Shown: positions 47,335 through 59,519, counted from the stretch's first letter. The stretch: 64,000 nt of DNA from Mytilus edulis (GCF_963676685.1 NC_092346.1:88942255-89006254), one strand, 5' to 3'. Translations and numbers: made by a program. Notes: a model not told the origin generated them from the letters alone.

Positions 47335-48554
47335 CAAACAGTACCCATTATCATGCAACGCAAATGTGATTGGTTATCAAATAATACAGAAATAATGCAT
47401 GTACAGTTTTAGAAGAAATTAGTTCATCAAATAGATTAGATTTTCACTTTTGACACGAATAGGTCGGGTTGACATTTCTGTCATCGGGGATAATATTGAG
47501 ATAAATGAAATTAAACTGACCGTCAAAGATGTCTAGAGAAGCACATCTGGAGAACTTTAACATAAATAAGCCATACTTACCAAAACTACTCTATATTAAT
47601 AAACCCTATGTCAGTGAAATTTCACAATGATTACGATAAACAATTTTGATACTGACGATGATGCTGGTCACGGTTAAATTGGCGCAAAAAATATTCTCAC
47701 TCCTATTGCTTTACGTAATAAAGTTTGTATAGAATTGAATTTGACTGAAGTTCAGCATACAAAAAAATGTGGATATGCAGAAGAATGACAATATATTACT
47801 GATAAAGTGTGTATATATTTCTGTAAACGAAGTTGCCTGTATACTTGAGCAAAAGGATATCTCTATTTGTGAATCGGTTTATTAACCCTTTGAACCCAGG
47901 GTCGAAGTTCAAGATGTTAACATATTAACGGAAATTTTTTGGGTTGCTTTTACATCATTGAGGCCATCTATTTTCATTGCAAGGTTTCACATATTTCAAA
48001 TGGAATTATAGAAAAAATAGAATGTTGTTAGCAGAATCAAAACAGAAAATGATGAACACTTGATAATTTTTAGCAATACATAAATTGGATTGAGGGTCTG
48101 ATGTATTCACATTATTTGTAAAACTCTCCTCAATTATTCCTTTATTCCTGTGAAGCGTGTGCTGGCTTGCTATATGCTTTACATCGACGCCACAGTGCTT
48201 CAACCAATCGGGGAATATTTATTTGGGGCATTCGACCTATTCTGACTCAGATTTTTGCACATTTTAATCCAAATTATAGAAAAATGGAATATTGTTAGTA
48301 CATATAAAATAGAAAATGATGATTACTTTTAGTTAAAGATGAATTGGATGGGGGTTCTTAGTATTCACATTATTTGTACAACTCTCCTTACTGGTGCCAT
48401 ATTTTGGAATTTCTGTGACCTAAATGGTTCGCGAAAATTAATATTTTTATATATAGTATAGTAATTAAACTTCAAAAAGTATATCGGTTCGATTGAAGTA
48501 TTATACGGCGGCTTCACTATTGCCTTTAAAATACACCTATACTGCACGTACAAA
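47335..48554. other. Intergenic, no firm gene
   Basis: Two related segments near 48000-48150 and 48265-48390 share GAATRTTGTTAG, AATTGGAT and TATTCACATTATTTGTA phrases, a diverged local duplication of about 250 bp. No coding region is supported. Confidence 0.45.
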
Positions 48555-48566
48555 CTATGCTAGAGG

Positions 48567-48691
48567 TAGTCCAAATAATTATGACGTCTTGAAAGGCTAT
48601 TATATTTTTTTCTTTGACGCCTTACTTCGAAGTAAGGCGTCAAAGAAAAAAATTATAATAGCCTTTCAAGACGTCATAATTATTTGGACTA
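48567..48691. repeat. 125-bp near-perfect palindrome flanked by a 12-bp duplication
   Basis: The arms mirror around ACTTCGAAGT at 48624-48633 with a single 1-base length difference (TATAT against TATAAT). They carry TAGTCCAAATAATTATGACG and the inverse. CTATGCTAGAGG is found at 48555-48566 and 48689-48700, consistent with a target duplication that overlaps the last bases of the palindrome. No coding capacity. Confidence 0.9.
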
Positions 48692-48844
48692 TGCTAGAGG
48701 AAAAACGATGATTTTTCAGTGTTATTTCCAACCCTTTTCAGATGCATAAAGCATTATATTTAGGACTATTTGGAAATGCCCTTAAATTGTATGAAGATCA
48801 AGAATAACTGTATTCACCAATTTCATTCACAAATTATTTCTAGA

Positions 48845-48962
48845 ACGGGTTTGTTGTGACGCCTCCGGGTGTGGGAGGTTTACGCTGCAATTTGAAGACC
48901 CATTGGTGGCCTTCAGCTGTTGTCTCCTCTATGGTCGGGTTGTAATGGGTCTTTCCCACATA
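48845..48962 (-). repeat. Dispersed repeat family A, reverse copy
   Basis: GACCCATTGGTGGCCTTCAG, TGTTGTCTCCTCTATGGTCG and GGGTTGTAATGGGTCTTTCC follow the inverted family A order. Confidence 0.8.
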
Positions 48963-49106
48963 AGCAATTTCACACAGCAAAATATAATGAACATGTTTAC
49001 TTTTATATAAAGTTTCTTTAATAAGGAAGTTTATTAGTAAATTGAGTTGTTTTTGCATCACTTAAGTAATTACATGTAACGAACTAACATAGGTCCAAGT
49101 AATGTG

Positions 49107-49226
49107 CAGTGGCTGATCCAGGGGAGGGTTTTCAGTTGGAACTTCCCTTTTTTGGGGTGATCAGTGCATTTGAATGGGCACATGGTTGGACCCCCCCTTT
49201 TCACAAAATGGCTGGATCCGCCCCTG
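49107..49226. mobile_element. 120-bp MITE of the CAGTGGCGGATCC family with 5-bp TSD
   Basis: Left end CAGTGGCTGATCCAG, right end CTGGATCCGCCCCTG. ATGTG is duplicated at 49102-49106 and 49227-49231. Confidence 0.85.
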
Positions 49227-49394
49227 ATGTGTTTCAGTTTAGATTAGATTAACTGAGACAGATCCAACCATTTTTTAAAAGGGGGACCTCACCCAGGATA
49301 AGCATAGGCGGATTTAGTCATTTTTCAAAAAGGGGGACCTAATGTAAATTGAGTTTTTTCGCATCACTCACTAAACATAGGTCCGAGTAGTGTG

Positions 49395-49584
49395 CAGTGG
49401 CGGATCCAGCAGGAGGGTTCCCGGTTGGAATCGCCCCTTATGTGGGGTGATCAATGCATTTGAATGGGGACATGGATCCTAACCCAGGATAAAGGGTCAG
49501 TTCCAACTGATATCCCTATTGATCGTCAACAAAAAAGGGAGGTTCAACCTCCGGATTATCCCCCCTCCCCTAGATCCGCCACTG
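49395..49584. mobile_element. 190-bp related MITE inside a duplicated flank
   Basis: Left end CAGTGGCGGATCCAGCAGG, right end CCTAGATCCGCCACTG. The flank on its left (49345-49394) repeats the flank of the previous MITE (49038-49106), so both descend from one insertion that was duplicated with its surroundings. The right half has been replaced or rearranged. Confidence 0.7.
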
Positions 49585-50311
49585 AATCGCCACTGACCAG
49601 AGACTTAATGTGTACAAACCTGACGTAAAATTATGTACTATTGAATAATAAATAATATCACATTACCTCCAAAAATCAATAACTGTTACAGTACATTTCA
49701 CATGTTTCAATAATCCAACCAGGTGCTCCGCAGGGCGCAGCTTTATACGACCGCAGAGGTCGAACCCTGAACAGTTGGGGCAAGTATGGACAAAACATTC
49801 AAGCGTGATACAGCTCTGAATTTGGATTGTGATCAAATTTTTGACATTACATGTTTTTTTTTACACAAAACAAATGTCAAGATTTTACAAATCAATTAAA
49901 GATTTCTTCTTCAAACTTTTTAAATCTAAAATTAAATAGTTGACACAGCATAGGTTTCTGACACAGAATGAATGTGGTCTAATGAACTTAAAATATTTTT
50001 TTTGCCTTTGAGCAATTCACTATGCTGTTGAATATTAATCCTCTCAAAAAAATGTTTGAAGAAATTTTCTTTTTATTTATGAAATCTGAGAAAAATTTAA
50101 CCCCCCCCTTTTTTTTCACATCCCCGTTTCCCTTTTTCCAAAACTGATATCAATTCAAATTTCTAATGGAGTTTGCAACAATAACTACTCTTTTAAATAC
50201 ATCATAAATATTAAAATGTAAAATAAAGTGCTTGTTATCACTGAATGGTAAAGATTGGTTGGTAGTAAAAGTGAATATACATTGTTTATTGTATAAAACA
50301 ATAAAAAAAAA

Positions 50312-50588
50312 CTTCATCAGCAACATTTTATATTGGCAAATTTCCAATGAAGTTATTTACATAAAGTTATTGGCAAATAAAAATAGAAAATGACATCATA
50401 GTCATGTCTGGCAAATGTCCAACATACATTATCTAAAAACATTTTAGATAAGATAAGGAAAAAAAGCTTCATCAGCAACATTTTATATTGGCAAATTTCC
50501 AATGAAGTTATTTACATAAAGTTATTGGCAAATAAAAATAGAAAATGACATCATAGTCATGTCTGGCAAATTTCCAACATATATTATC
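50312..50588. repeat. 155-bp tandem pair
   Basis: CTTCATCAGCAACATTTTAT starts at 50312 and again at 50467. The first roughly 125 bp of each unit are almost identical. Confidence 0.9.
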
Positions 50589-51712
50589 AACTTCTATTCT
50601 ATACAAAGAAAGATAACTCCAATTGAAAATTAATTGCTATTGCACAATATTGTGCAATTAGATATTTCTTGCTATTGTGCAATACTGTGCAATTGAAAAT
50701 TTCTTGCTATTGCACAATACTTGATATGGAATCCTGATTTGGACCAACTTGAAAACTGGGCCCATAATCAAAAATCAAAGTACATATTTAGATAAAGCAT
50801 ATCAAATAAGCCCAAGAATTTAATTTTTGTTAAAATCAAACTTAGTTTAATTTTGGACCCTTTGGACCTTAATGTAGACCATTTGAAAACTGGACCAAAA
50901 ATTAAGAATCTACATACACAGTTAGATTTGGCATATCAAAGAACCCATTTATTCAATTTTTGATGAACAAAGTTTAATTTTGGACCCCCATTTGGACCAA
51001 CTTGAAAACTAGGCCAATAATTAAAAATCTAAGTACATTTCTAAATTCAGCATATCAAACAACCGCCAGGATTCAATTTTTGTTAAAATCAAACTAAGTT
51101 TAATTTTGAACCCTTTGGACCTTAATGTAGACCAATTTGAAAACGGGACCAAAAATTAAGAATCTGCATACACAGTTAGATTCGGCATACCAAAGAACCC
51201 CAATTATTCAATTTTTGATGAAATCAAACAAAGTTTAATTTGGACCCTTTGGGCCCTTTATTCCTAAACTGTTGGGACCAAAACTCCCAAAATCAATACC
51301 AACCTTCCTTTTATGGTCATAAACCTTGTGTTTAAATTTCATAGATTTCTATTTACTTAAACTAAAGTTATTGTGCGAAACCAAGAATAATGCTTATTTG
51401 GGCCCTTTTTTTGCCCCTAATTCCTAAACTGTTGGAACCAAAACTTCCAAAATCAATCCCAACCTTTCTTTTGTGGTCATAAACCTTGTGTCAAAATTTC
51501 ATAGATTTCTATTTACTTAAACTAAAGTTATAGTGCGAAAACCAAGAAAATGCTTATTTGGGCCCTTTTTGGCCCCTTTTTCCTAAAATGTTGGGACCAA
51601 AACTCCTAAAATCAATCCCAACCTTCCTTTTGTGGTCATAAACCTTATGTTAAAATTTCATAGATTTCTATTCACTTTTACTAAAGTTAGAGTGCGAAAA
51701 CTAAAAGTATTC

Positions 51713-51745
51713 GGACGACGACGACGACGACGACAACGACGACGC
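51713..51745. repeat. (CGA)n microsatellite
   Basis: CGACGACGACGACGACGACA followed by ACGACGACGCC. It produces an Arg-rich pseudo-ORF. Confidence 0.85.
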
Positions 51746-51799
51746 CAACGTGATAGCAATATACGACGAAAAAATTTTCAAATTTTGCGGTCGTATAAA

Positions 51800-52379
51800 A
51801 ACGATGTTTATGTAAGAAGTTCCCGCGCAAATGTCATGTGTTACCGAAACGGGAAACACAAAAGAATTGTAGGTGCATGTTGTCATTCGCATTCCGATTA
51901 ATTTACACAGTTCAATAAAATATATATGTTAACATTATCTATATTGGTTTTTAATTTAGTTACTAGATCAGAAAAATGATTTGTTTCTCGCAGACAACAC
52001 AAAATAATATACATATTAACTCGACACTTAATCTAAACATCCCTACAACAAAATGGGACGACCAAACAGATTTCCTAATTTTGATAAAGGTGAAATATGT
52101 AGAATAAGAATTGTGCACTCTGGAATAAGATCATAAATAAAGCCCTATATGAAGTGTAAACCAAAAAAAAATAATGTATGAAATCATTGTTTATTACATC
52201 TGCTTGCATAATAATATTGAAGTTGAAACTAACAACGATCACGTGTATCCTGTCAACCCCTGAAAAACATAATATTGTCTTCTTGACTACTTCCGCAAAC
52301 CGTGGTCTGATAAAATGATATATTGTTATAGTGTATGTTAATTACTCTTATTATAAGTAATAGGATAATATATTCGGTA
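51800..52379. other. Intergenic, no gene recognised
   Basis: No supported feature. Confidence 0.45.
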
Positions 52380-53020
52380 TATGTGTAGAGTACCTTGCAA
52401 GGTCCTCATGCCGGTCAGACAGTTTTCACTTGACCTCGACCTCATTTCATGGAACAGTGAACAAAGTTAAGTTTTGGTGGTCAATTGCATATCTCAGGTA
52501 CCATAAGCAATAGGTCTAGTTATATTCGGTTTATGGATGGACTGTAAGGTGTACATGTCCAACTGGCAGGTGTCATCTGACCTTGGCCTCATTTTCATGG
52601 TTCAGTGGTTATAGTAAAGTTTTTGTGTTTTGGTCTATTTTTCTTATACTGTATGCAATAGGACTGCTATATTTTATATATGGAATAATTGTAAAGTTTA
52701 TATGTCTAACCTTGACCTCATTTTCATGGTTCAGTGGTCAAACTTAAGTTTTTGAGTTTTGGTCTTTTTTTCTTATACTATATGCAATAGGTCAACTATA
52801 TTTGGTGTATGGAAATATTTTATGATCTATGTCGTGACGTGATATGATGTCAGTCGCGCAGGTTTTATTTGCCCATGACCTCATTTTCACGGTGTATTGC
52901 TCAGTGTCAGGTTTTTTGTGTTTTGGTCTGTTTTTCTTAATTTATAAGTAATAGGTCAATTATATTTGTTGTACGGAAGAATTGTTAGCTGTACATGTCT
53001 GTCTGTCTGGCAAGGTGCAT
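52380..53020. repeat. Tandem repeat of about 130-165 bp, four diverged units
   Basis: Each unit carries GACCTCATTTTCATGGTTCA, TTTGTGTTTTGGTCT, TTTTTCTTATACTRTATGC and AATAGGTCAACTATATTTGG. Unit starts fall near 52438, 52587, 52716 and 52879. Diverged tandem blocks of this size are typical cores of molluscan pearl/Helitron-like elements; that link is inference. Confidence 0.75.
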
Positions 53021-53154
53021 TGGTCAATGTTTAGTTTTCTTGGTAAATGTTAAATTTATGTGACAGTTGTAATAAATAATAATAAAGTTGAAAACTAGAG
53101 GTTAGTAGACATATAACCCTGATACAAAAACAACATGGGTACAAAACTAGTACA

Positions 53155-53262
53155 CAAATAAGAAGATGTGGTACGAGTGCCAATGAGACAACTCTCCATC
53201 CAAGACAATGAAGTTAAAGTAAGCAGTATTATTTTACAATACGGCCTTCAACACAGAACGGT
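53155..53262 (+). repeat. Dispersed repeat family B, forward copy
   Basis: AAGATGTGGTACGAGTGCCA, ATGAGACAACTCTCCATCCA and ACAATACGGCCTTCAACAC. Confidence 0.75.
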
Positions 53263-54176
53263 CAAGTTGGCTCATTTTTGCGTCCTGATGAAAATTGGAA
53301 GTGCAATTCTTATATATATACATGTAAATTAATATTTTGACAATACATGAAAGACAAGACCGAATACAGAAATTTTCAAATGGGAAGACATGTCCAAGTA
53401 ATCATCCAGAAAATCCTGGAGGCTCTACAGAGTATTTCAAATGTTTTCCGAAAAATTGAGATTTGTTTTGGCAGAAGGGACAGCTCTGTTTGATGGTCTA
53501 TATTCAGTGATTCGGAATTTTTGCTTGTCTTTTGCAATTATCATAGTTTCTCAACTCTCAAGTCAAACTAAAACGTTGTTTCTTTGAAACTTTACTCAAG
53601 GACAGCACCGTGAGAACAGCAACAAAAAAAACCCAGAGATACGTGTATATGTTCAGCTCACAAAATATTTTCTAAACATAAATAATACTTCTTAGGGGCA
53701 TACCTCTTTTTAATACGTCAACCTTTTTAGAACTTGTCATAGATGTTACTGACATTAACCCATTATAACCTATTTATAGAATAGTTTTATGAAAAAAAAT
53801 GGCAAGAGTTGTACATGTGGGAGCGATAACAAAAGCCAGATAGACCGGCGAAGAAAGGACTAACAGACTTTCTGTATTTTTATTTTCCCTGCAGCACGTT
53901 ACTAAAAAGAATGCCTTTCATAGCCTATTTATAAACCAGTAAAAAGTCTTTAATTTACCACTTAAAATCAAAACTGTGTCAAGTCTTGATGCCCATCAAG
54001 ATATTGTAATTAATGTAAATTGATAGATTTCTATTTTTAGGTGTAAGTTTATTTACACAAGAATGATGTGTATTGTAATTGAATACCATGCCTTTAACAT
54101 TGATCATAAAATTGTTATAACAAGTGAAACAAGTAAAATTATGTAGAATACACCATCCCATGCTTATCCCCTTGTG
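53263..54176. other. Intergenic, no gene recognised
   Basis: No supported feature. Confidence 0.45.
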
Positions 54177-54249
54177 GCAACCTGCAACCCGCAACCTGCA
54201 ACCCGCAACCTGCAACCCGCAACCCGCAACCCGCAACCTGCAACCTGCA
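54177..54249. repeat. GCAACCC heptamer array
   Basis: About ten units alternating GCAACCC and GCAACCT. Reverse complement of the 43021 array. Confidence 0.9.
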
Positions 54250-55511
54250 TTTTAGACAATTTCAAATATGCGATACTTGACCCGAGAATCTGCGAAAAAT
54301 TGATATACTTCCTAAGATTCCAGTTACTAAAATGTTAACATATTAATATCTTGTGAAATGTATTAAGTAACAGGTGTGCATATTGTCTCTAACCAGTTCG
54401 AAAGTGTGTTTGCCATTCTCTTCCCCTTTTATTAACATTTTCAGAAATAACATCTTAACAATGGAGTCACGTCAGCAAATCCCTCTTTAGTACCACACAA
54501 AGATGGAAACCCAATTAATTAGACGATATTTATAATGCCAAACGTCTTATGAAATCTTTATCACCTGCATATTAGTAATAATCTGATATTAATTAGAGGT
54601 TTGGGGATTTGATAAATCTTTTTTTAGTGGAGGAAAAGCAGTCCATTTAAACTTACGGTATCGCTTTATTTGAAATATTTTCATTACAACCCAAGTAATT
54701 ACAAAGACAAATTATCAATCTTTATCACGTAAATACGATTTAAGAATGTATTGTGACTTGTTTAATTGAAATTTCCAAATAAAATGTGATAGTTTTTCTA
54801 AAATGTTCTGTGAAAATTGTAATTAGATATTGAATCAAGATTTTACCAATAAAGACAAATCATGAAATTAAACATAAAACACTGATGTATCGACAATAAC
54901 ATGTGATTTGAGCATATTTTTTGTACATAATACTCAATAAAATGTCTTCATTGAAGTGGATAGCGTTTAAGTAATATTTTTTATTTTTAATATTGCAATC
55001 AAATGCGAAATTTACATAAAGATACACAGTCGCAAGACATTTACTTCTGTATAATTTAAGACATTTTTTTGAAAAAAATAGTAGTCTTTTCCAAATTGTT
55101 TTTCATAAAGACGTGTTTTTGACCGGAGTAGAAATATTGCTATCCCCGATGGCAGTCTGTGGAATAAATACCAGACTGTCTTGAAACATATCAACTTAAC
55201 ATTTTGTTTATGTATTTTAACATATGTTTTGGGATGTATGCCTAAAATCTAAATAAAGCAAAATGAAAATAAAATAAGTTTTACATTCTCAAGTTCAAAT
55301 GATAATTTCATTTTATGCTCAAAACCATTTTAAGGTAGCATTTTGAGATCAAACTCTCATTAATATCATCGTGGTAAAACATATATCAATCAATCATTCC
55401 ATTTAAACATATTAAAAAAAGAAGAAAAAAAGACAGCACTTGTACAAGAAAAAATAGATAAGCAAATACAAAGTATTTAAAAGAAAAGAAAACATTAAGG
55501 CGGATACCTGT
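54250..55511. other. Intergenic, no gene recognised
   Basis: AT-rich and without coding signals. Confidence 0.45.
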
Positions 55512-57472
55512 TAAAGAATAAGTCGGAAAAGACGGACAACACCATGCAGAAACTGTGAACAAATAAGTCGGAAAAGACGGACAACACAACAGAAACTGAA
55601 CAAATAAGTAGGAAAAGACGGACAGCACCATGCAGAAACTGTGAAATTTTAAGTCAAAAAAGACGAACAACACCATGCCGAAACTGTGAACAAATAAGTC
55701 GGACAACACCATGCAGAAACTGTGAACTAATAAGTCGAAAAAGACGGACAACACCATGCTGAAACTGTGAACAAATAAGTCGGAAAAGACGGACAACACC
55801 ATGCAGAAACTGTGAAATTATAAGTCGAAAAAGACGGACAACACCATGCAGAAACAGTGAAATTATAGTAGAAAAAGACGGACAACACCATGCAGAAACT
55901 GTGAACAAATAAATCGGAAAAGACGGACAACACCATGCAGAAACTGTGAACAATTCAGTAGGAAAAGACGGACAACACCATGCAGAAACTGTGAAAAAAT
56001 AAGTCGAATAAGACGGACAACACCATGCAGAAACAGTGAAATTATAAGTCGAAAAAGACGGACAACACCATGCAGAAACTGTGAACTAATAAGTCGGAAA
56101 AGACGGACAACACCATGCAGAAACTGTGAACTAATAAGTCGGAAAAGACGGACAACACCTTGCAGAAACTGTGAACTAATAAGTCGAAAAAGACGGACAA
56201 CATCATGCAGAAACAGTGAAATTATAAGTCGAAAAAGACGGACAACATCATGCAGAAACTGTGAAAAAATAAGTCGAATAAGACGGACAACACCATGCAG
56301 AAACAGTGAAATTATAAGTCGAAAAAGACGGACAACACCATGCAGAAACTGTGAACTAATAAGTCGGAAAAGACGGACAACACCATGCAGAAACTGTGAA
56401 CTAATAAGTCGGAAAAGACGGACAACACCTTGCAGAAACTGTGAACTAATAAGTCGAAAAAGACGGACAGCACCATGCAGAAACAGTGAAAAAATAAGTC
56501 GAATAAGACGGACAACACCATGCAGAAACTGTGAACTAATAAGTCGGAAAAGACGGACAACACCATGCAGAAACTGTGAACTAATAAGTCGGAAAAGACG
56601 GACAACACCTTGCAGAAACTGTGAACTAATAAGTCGAAAAAGACGGACAACACCATGCAGAAACTGAAAAAATAAGTCGAAAAAGACGGACAACATCATG
56701 CAGAAACTGTGAAAAAATAAGTCGAAAAAGACGGACAACATCATGCAGAAACTGTGAACTAATAAGTCGAAAAAGACGGACAACACCATGCAGAAACTGT
56801 GAACTGATAAGTCGAAAAAGACGGACAACACCATGCAGAAACTGTGAACTAATAAGTCGAAAAAGACGGACAACACCATGCAGAAACTGTGAACTAATAA
56901 GTCGAAAAAGACGGACAACACCATGCAGAAACTGTGAACTGATAAGTCGAAAAAGACGGACAACATCATGCAGAAACTGTGAACTAATAAGTCGAAAAAG
57001 ACGGACAACACCATGCAGAAACTGTGAACTGATAAGTCGAAAAAGACGGACAACATCATGCAGAAACTGTGAACTAATAAGTCGAAAAAGACGGACAACA
57101 CCATGCAGAAACTGTGAACTGATAAGTCGAAAAAGACGGACAACATCATGCAGAAACTGTGAACTAATAAGTCGAAAAAGACGGACAACACCATGCAGAA
57201 ACTGTAAACTAATAAGTCGGAAAAGACGGACAACACCATGCAGAAACTGTGAACTAATAAGTCGAAAAAGACGGACAACACCATGCAGAAACTGTGAACA
57301 AATAAATCGAAAAAGATGGACAACACCATGCAGAAACTGTGAACTAATAAGTCGGAAAAGACGGACAACACCTTGCAGAAACTGTGAACTGATAAGTCGA
57401 ATAAGACGGACAACACCATGCAGAAACAGTGAAATTATAAGTCGAATAAGACGGACAACACCATGCAGAAAC
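55512..57472. repeat. 45-bp minisatellite, about 43 units, open in several frames
   Basis: The monomer is 45 bp (landmarks GACGGACAACACCATGCAGA, AACTGTGAACTAATAAGTCG). The variants ACCTTGCAG, ACATCATGC, AACAGTGAAATTATAAG and AACTGATAAG recur in order, giving higher-order units of 270 bp (56152 to 56422), 180 bp (56422 to 56602) and an alternating 90-bp dimer (56750-57180). Being a multiple of three, the unit stays open. The minus strand reads repeated MVLSVFFDLLVHSFC (518-codon frame 55863-57419). One plus frame reads repeated RRTTPCRNCELISRK with no start codon. A 2-bp deletion near 56670 shifts the minus frame without closing it. I read it as a minisatellite, not a gene. Confidence 0.9.
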
Positions 57473-57694
57473 TTCGAAACTTAATGATTTTTCGGAAAAG
57501 ACGGGCAACCATGGTGGCCGGTTAAAACCATTTCGCGTTTTCTCACTTCAAATTCTATAGCGAGGAAACGCGAAATATTTTTCTTTTCGATTTCATATTT
57601 TCAACTGCGCGATTTTTACGATTTTGGACTCGGACTTTTTACTGTGTGTCTGTTTATTCTAGATTGGCTTGCGATATATTGGTGGAGAGTTGAG
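57473..57694. other. Unique spacer after the minisatellite
   Basis: No gene. It contains the short inverted pair TTTCGCGTTTTCTC and AGGAAACGCGAAA near 57531-57575. Confidence 0.4.
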
Positions 57695-57978
57695 ATCTTA
57701 TTAACCCCGCGACATTTTGCACCTGTGCCGAGTAAGGAACATCGGGCCTGTGTTAGTTATATGTTTTAATACATTTTGCTTTATTTATATATTTCAGAGT
57801 TAAGTGTGGCGTCCATTTCTCTGAACTAGTATACATGATTGTATTGGAGCCTGATGAAGCCTGCTTCTATGTGCTAGCTTTGTTTCGCTGTGTTGAAAAC
57901 CCATTGATAACCTTTGGCTTTTGTGGTCGGGTTGTTGTCTCTTTCAGACATTTCCCGTTTCCATTCTCAATTCTGTGT
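57695..57978 (-). repeat. Dispersed repeat family A, longest copy, reverse
   Basis: CCCGCGACATTTTGCACCTG is followed by CTGAACTAGTATACATGATT and then the family A core (CCCATTGATAACCTTTGGC, GTCGGGTTGTTGTCTC). Confidence 0.7.
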
Positions 57979-58039
57979 CTTATAATGAGTTGTGTGAGAG
58001 TCAAAGTTGCCATCGAAGAACTATTTAAACAACTATGAA

Positions 58040-58200
58040 CTAAATGATCTAAATGAGATGTACTTCAATTGAGAACCAACATTTCCAAGCAAAGGCTCCG
58101 TGTTGAAGACCGTACTTTGACCTATAATGGTTTACTTTTACAAATTGTGACTTAGGTGTAGAGTTGTCTCATTGGCACTCATTCCACATTTTCGTATATC
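58040..58200 (-). repeat. Dispersed repeat family B, reverse copy
   Basis: GGCTCCGTGTTGAAGACCGT, GACCTATAATGGTTTACTTT and AGTTGTCTCATTGGCACTCA. Confidence 0.75.
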
Positions 58201-59519
58201 TAATAACGTTACTTATGCTAGATTTTTGTAAATACTTATCTTAAAATAATATAGGAATAACTATGTAACCGAAGAATGAAAATATCAATTGATGTTTTGC
58301 CATCTTGACTAGATAATACACTACCGTTCAACCATAGGCCCTAGCAAACTTTTATTCAACCATTAAAGCATAGTTAAAGCTTCAATTGGTTTGTAATTTT
58401 ATATATTAGCATGTCTCTAGTGGCCATACTTAATTCCATTTTTAAATGAACCATAATTAACTGTCCTCGACTGTTTTAATCGTCCAATTAGGCCTTGGAC
58501 ATAGTATTTACCACACAAAATTGTAATGTTCTATAAAATTTATCAGACAGCAAAAAGGACACACAATTTTACTTAATTAACTATGTTTAGGTAAAACAAA
58601 TATTAAATCGTTTTTAACTGCTTTTTAATGTTACAAATGACCTTTACAGGAAATTGGTACTGTCAGGAAGTTAAATCATCATACTTACACTTCTTAAGGA
58701 TTAACATGCGATCCAGAAAAAAATGTACAGACATGCAAGCAATAAATTTTCTATCAGACAGAATGACATTTTTGTCAAGAGTTTAAATTCAATTTCATGT
58801 CTGTGAAATAAATTTAATAGTGCTATCTGATTGTCTCCTGAAGGGTATTTGAAGGTCAATATTATTATTACTTTTAAAATTTTACATCAGCGTTTTGCTG
58901 TATAATAATAAAGTATATCTGAAAGAGTTGTGTCATGTAACTCTGGCGACTCGTTCACAAACTTTTGAAATAAGTCTTGTTTGGTTTCACAACATTTATT
59001 TTATTTCCACAATTAATTAAAAACGTTTAGTTAGAAACTAGACAGGAAAGATCTATATTGGCATTCGAAAATTACAAATCTTTCCTTTTAATCTGTATCG
59101 AAATAAGGTATCCATTTATGAAAATTTTAAATGATGTGAAAAAATAAATTAATTTTCAAGCCAAATCCATTACGACTGTGGTATATTCAGCGCTGTCCAG
59201 ACACCTAGCATGCAATCAATTTAGACCTATACTGTTTAGTTTCTGGCGAAGCAAAAGTTATCATTTAACAGCAATGCTAAGGACTTGATATCAGAGAAGC
59301 AAGTACATATACTAGTACTTGATAACTGTCAGTGAACTATTTCAAACGTGCTTAATTAACTTAGTCTACAATGATAATTTTAATAACAAACTATTAGATT
59401 GCTTATATATTTATGTATGCACACATTTCAGATGATGGTAGGATCAATACAACAGTTGAAAGATTGACACATTACTAGTACATTGAAGAACACATTGAGG
59501 ATGCTTCTAACGGCAATTA
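58201..59519. other. Intergenic, no gene recognised
   Basis: AT-rich, short open frames only. Confidence 0.45.

Larger units (their letters stand above)
49742..51799. mobile_element. 2,058-bp TIR element with internal tandem arrays
   Basis: TTTATACGACCGCA at 49742-49755 and TGCGGTCGTATAAA at 51786-51799 are perfect 14-bp inverted repeats. Inside are a 155-bp tandem pair (50312-50588), diverged TTTGGACC-rich repeats (50720-51250), three units of about 150 bp carrying CCAAAACTYCCAAAATCAAT and TTTCATAGATTTCTATT (51250-51700), and a CGA array (51713-51745). No transposase frame, so it is non-autonomous. No target duplication was recognised. I recall similar TTTATACGACCGCA elements in bivalves, but that is memory only. 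Confidence 0.75.

Noticed and set aside
51632-51901. Arg-rich ORF
   Set aside because: Caused by the CGA microsatellite at the end of the TIR element.
53979-54236. ORF with VAGC/LQVAGC repeats
   Set aside because: Translation of the GCAACCC heptamer array.
55863-57419. 518-codon minus-strand open frame as a gene
   Set aside because: Explained by a 45-bp minisatellite whose frames stay open. The reading switches between two unrelated repeat peptides after a 2-bp deletion.
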